Part shown: in pieces, positions 6,473 through 7,647 of the stretch | How the letters are laid out: each line of letters opens with the position of its first letter | Numbering within the stretch: position 1 is the first letter of the stretch | Source: Clostridia bacterium | Lineage (GTDB): Bacteria; Bacillota_A; Clostridia; Lachnospirales; Cellulosilyticaceae | Length of the DNA stretch: 7,647 nucleotides | Assembly: GCA_029239935.1 (NCBI GenBank) | Contig: JARBTY010000149.1 | Location: forward strand, 1 to 7,647 | Reading direction: 5' to 3' | Made by a program: the position numbers and the translations under genes | The notes under the pieces: model-generated | Databases searched by the model: none | Told to the model about the DNA's origin: nothing | The model's input: only the letters and a program-made list of their open reading frames with translations

Positions 6473-6480
6473 CCTCCTTT
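6473..6480 (-). promoter_or_regulatory. Ribosome binding site fixing the anti-sigma start
   Basis: The minus strand reads AAAGGAGG, 7 bp before ATG 6465. This full-strength site decides the start against the longer frame opening at 6507. Confidence 0.8.
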
Positions 6481-6518
6481 GGCGATTTGAACTGAGCTCA
6501 TATCCAATCACTTATTAC

Positions 6519-6543
6519 ATGTTGGATTTATGTAGTTGTAACA
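6519..6543 (-). promoter_or_regulatory. Putative ECF-type promoter before the anti-sigma gene
   Basis: On the minus strand, TGTTACA (complement of 6537-6543), 14 bases, then ACAT (complement of 6519-6522). The same two blocks at the same spacing, with a shared AAATCC in between, stand before the sigma gene. The predicted start near 6512 is 47 bp before ATG 6465 and just past the sigma stop codon. This would give the anti-sigma gene its own sigma-dependent transcript. The -35/-10 assignment is inference from repetition and position. Confidence 0.45.
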
Positions 6544-6547
6544 CGGG

Positions 6548-7099
6548 TTATATAAAATTTTCTTTGGCAATAGATTGAACAATATGTTTTATTTCCCTTC
6601 TCAATCTTACATATTTCATACGCAGGTTCACTTCTGTAGTGCCTAGACTTTGGGCAATTTCCCTATAACTTTTGTTTTCCAGATAGTGCAGTCTATAAAG
6701 TGCCTGTTTTTCTTCAGAAAGAGCTGCTAGTACTGTAGGGATATAACGGCCTTCATCAATTTCTTGATCATAACGCATTTGCAGTTCATCATAGAGATCA
6801 GATGAGGCTGTCATTAACTCAGGCTCTAGGGGATACTCCATTAAAGCTTTTTTGGAAGCTTTTCTTTTGAAGTTAGCAGCGGTATATTTGGCAGTTTGAA
6901 AGATGAAGCCTGCTTTATTTGGATGATTAGCGACTTCATCCATACGATGATAGACAAGGGTAAATACTTCTTGGGTCAAGTCCTTGGCATCTTCTAAATC
7001 CCTAATCGTGTAATAAAGATATTTGAGCACCTTTTCATGATAATCCTGACATAATTCTACAAATAAGCGATTTTTATTTTTGTTATTTAAATAAGGCAA
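6548..7099 (-). CDS. ECF-family RNA polymerase sigma factor
   Basis: This 183-residue protein has the two-domain layout of extracytoplasmic-function sigma factors. Region 2 is at about 14-80, with DLEDAKDLTQEVFTLVYHRM (34-53) as the core-binding and -10-recognising helix. A variable linker follows, then region 4 at about 120-172, with the helix-turn-helix KSYREIAQSLGTTEVNLRMK (143-162) that reads the -35 element. The start is TTG at 7099: AAGGGGGG lies 7 bp before it and an in-frame TAG blocks any upstream start. The anti-sigma gene follows 82 bp downstream. Its promoter region contains an ECF-type element shared with the anti-sigma gene, suggesting positive autoregulation. The exact ECF group and inducing signal cannot be told from sequence; a cell-envelope or antimicrobial-peptide signal would fit the family. 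Confidence 0.92.
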   Translation of the reverse strand: MPYLNNKNKNRLFVELCQDYHEKVLKYLYYTIRDLEDAKDLTQEVFTLVYHRMDEVANHPNKAGFIFQTAKYTAANFKRKASKKALMEYPLEPELMTASSDLYDELQMRYDQEIDEGRYIPTVLAALSEEKQALYRLHYLENKSYREIAQSLGTTEVNLRMKYVRLRREIKHIVQSIAKENFI

Positions 7100-7106
7100 A
7101 TAGAGA

Positions 7107-7114
7107 CCCCCCTT
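7107..7114 (-). promoter_or_regulatory. Ribosome binding site supporting the TTG start of the sigma gene
   Basis: The minus strand reads AAGGGGGG, 7 bp before TTG 7099. Since an in-frame stop lies just upstream and the next ATG codons are far inside region 2, this site decides for the rare TTG start, which lowers translation efficiency. Confidence 0.7.
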
Positions 7115-7125
7115 CTACTTTAACT

Positions 7126-7150
7126 ATGTACGGATTTGCAAAATGTAACA
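7126..7150 (-). promoter_or_regulatory. Putative ECF-type autoregulatory promoter of the sigma gene
   Basis: On the minus strand, TGTTACA (complement of 7144-7150), 14 bases, then ACAT (complement of 7126-7129), the latter preceded by CCGT. The predicted start near 7119 leaves a short leader carrying the ribosome site at 7107-7114, an ideal position. The same element occurs before the anti-sigma gene (6519-6543). The -10 is only loosely like the CGTC/CGTA of studied Bacillus ECF promoters. Confidence 0.5.
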
Positions 7151-7164
7151 CCTGACAGGATGAA

Positions 7165-7192
7165 AATTTAAGTTGACAATGGCTTTAAGCAA
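7165..7192 (-). promoter_or_regulatory. Possible sigma-A-type promoter toward the sigma gene
   Basis: On the minus strand, TTGCTT (complement of 7187-7192) lies 16 bp before TAAATT (complement of 7165-7170). It could give basal transcription of the sigma gene and overlaps the opposite-facing rib promoter. The boxes are weak and the region is AT-rich, so this may be chance. Confidence 0.3.
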
Positions 7193-7201
7193 TGTTAAAT
7201 T
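7173..7201 (+). promoter_or_regulatory. Sigma-A-type promoter of the riboswitch-ribD transcript
   Basis: A perfect TTGACA (7173-7178) lies 17 bp before TAAATT (7196-7201), with TG one base before the -10 box (extended -10). The predicted start near 7208 is about 15 bp upstream of the FMN riboswitch. Confidence 0.75.
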
Positions 7202-7222
7202 AGAAAATAAGAAAATAGAATA

Positions 7223-7330
7223 GATCTTCAGGGCGGGGTGAAGTTCCCCACCGGCGGTAAAGCCCGCGAGCCGTAAGGCAGATTCGGTTAGATTCCGAAG
7301 CCGACAGTATAGTCTGGATGAAAGAAGACA
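7223..7330 (+). ncRNA. FMN riboswitch (RFN element)
   Basis: All the conserved blocks of the RFN aptamer are present in order: TCTTCAGGGCGGGGTGAA, GTTCCCCACCGGCGGTAA, AGCCCGCGAGCC, GGCAGATTCGGTT, GATTCCGAAGCCGACAGTATA, and AGTCTGGATGAAAGAAGA. The closing P1 stem pairs TCTTC (7225-7229) with GAAGA (7324-7328). It binds flavin mononucleotide and sits before ribD, where bound FMN shuts down riboflavin synthesis. A terminator follows about 100 nt later, so control is most likely by premature transcription termination rather than by hiding the ribosome site. Confidence 0.97.
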
Positions 7331-7431
7331 ATAACATAAGTTTATACCTTTTAATGGATATTTTAAAAGAAAAAATATTTTTTTATCAATATTTTTCGTA
7401 TAAAATAAAAACTTTTGTATAGAGACTTAAG

Positions 7432-7465
7432 AGCCCCGAAGAGATTCGGGGCTTTTTCTTTTTTT
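7432..7465 (+). terminator. Riboswitch-controlled intrinsic terminator before ribD
   Basis: AGCCCCGAA (7432-7440) pairs perfectly with TTCGGGGCT (7445-7453) around a GAGA loop and is followed by a T-rich run to 7465. It lies between the FMN aptamer and the ribD ribosome site. The interval 7331-7431 is very AT-rich; ATAAGTTTATAC (7337-7348) can partly pair with GTATAGAGACTTA just before the terminator, a possible linker stem. Confidence 0.92.
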
Positions 7466-7517
7466 AGGATGTAATTTTAGGAACTGTTGGTAACAATAGA
7501 GCTAAGGTGGTGATGAA

Positions 7518-7647
7518 ATGGATAATAAATATATGCGAAGGGCTTTAGAATTGGCTGAAAAAGGATTGGGATTTGTCAATCCCAATCCTCTGGTAGGTGC
7601 TGTTATTGTCAAAAACAACAAAATTATAGGAGAAGGTTTTCATGCTG
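7518..7647 (+). CDS. ribD: Riboflavin biosynthesis protein RibD (5' part, runs off the window)
   Basis: The first 43 codons read [20 protein letters not shown] then [23 protein letters not shown], the characteristic start of the RibD zinc-dependent deaminase domain; the [11 protein letters not shown] motif is nearly diagnostic. Full-length RibD is a cytoplasmic two-domain enzyme (about 360 residues) that deaminates the first pyrimidine intermediate and then reduces its ribose side chain. The zinc-binding HAE motif and the reductase domain are beyond the window edge. AAGGTGG (7504-7510) lies 7 bp before the ATG at 7518; a nearby ATG at 7513 is out of frame. The FMN riboswitch and terminator directly upstream confirm the assignment and suggest it opens a rib operon, normally followed by ribE, ribBA and ribH. 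Confidence 0.95.
   Translation, partial: MDNKYMRRALELAEKGLGFVNPNPLVGAVIVKNNKIIGEGFHA

Noticed and set aside
6466..6507. Longer N-terminus for the anti-sigma protein starting at ATG 6507
   Set aside because: No ribosome site precedes it, the predicted transcript start near 6512 leaves no room for one, and a perfect AAAGGAGG precedes ATG 6465. The AAAGGAGG itself encodes the KGG of the extension.
7337..7425. AT-rich stretch after the riboswitch as a possible small ORF or origin-like region
   Set aside because: No ORF with a ribosome site and no repeated box is present; it is best explained as the riboswitch expression-platform linker.

Overview
The window looks like chromosomal DNA of a low-GC Gram-positive bacterium, most likely an anaerobic clostridium (Clostridia, perhaps Lachnospirales-like; the family is a guess). 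Supporting signs are the AT-rich base composition, strong AGGAGG-type ribosome binding sites, a TTG start, clostridial-type surface domains, an FMN-riboswitch ribD leader and a bifunctional GshF-type glutathione synthase. No transposase, integrase, phage gene or CRISPR array was seen.

Layout. (1) 1-813, + strand: the 3' end of a surface protein with InlB-B/Listeria-Bacteroides-type repeats, a Gly/Pro linker and a copper-amine-oxidase-N-like domain, ending at a hairpin terminator (881-935). (2) 1005-1191, - strand: a single tRNA-Pro(GGG) gene with its own sigma-A-type promoter and terminator; it has no encoded CCA and an unusual U1:A72 pair. (3) 1238-5580, + strand: a compact marR - MATE efflux pump - gshF operon. 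Its promoter is covered by two copies of an 11-bp palindrome (TGTA-N3-TACA), and a third copy lies in the leader. The last two genes overlap by 17 nt. (4) 5593-7150, - strand: an ECF sigma factor followed by its probable membrane anti-sigma factor (DUF4367-like). Near-identical promoter-like elements (TGTTACA-N14-ACAT) lie before each gene. (5) 7173-7647, + strand: a sigma-A promoter, an FMN riboswitch, an intrinsic terminator and the first 43 codons of ribD, the likely start of a riboflavin biosynthesis operon that continues beyond the window.

How the parts may work together. The central operon joins a cysteine-bearing MarR repressor, a multidrug/toxin exporter and the enzyme that makes gamma-glutamylcysteine and glutathione. 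This suggests a self-regulated response to electrophiles, oxidants or drugs in an organism group where glutathione is uncommon. The sigma/anti-sigma pair looks autoregulated and is an independent envelope-stress-type module, convergent with the gshF operon across a long shared hairpin terminator (5511-5580). The most interesting points are the triple operator, the efflux-glutathione coupling, the repeated sigma promoter and the odd tRNA-Pro.
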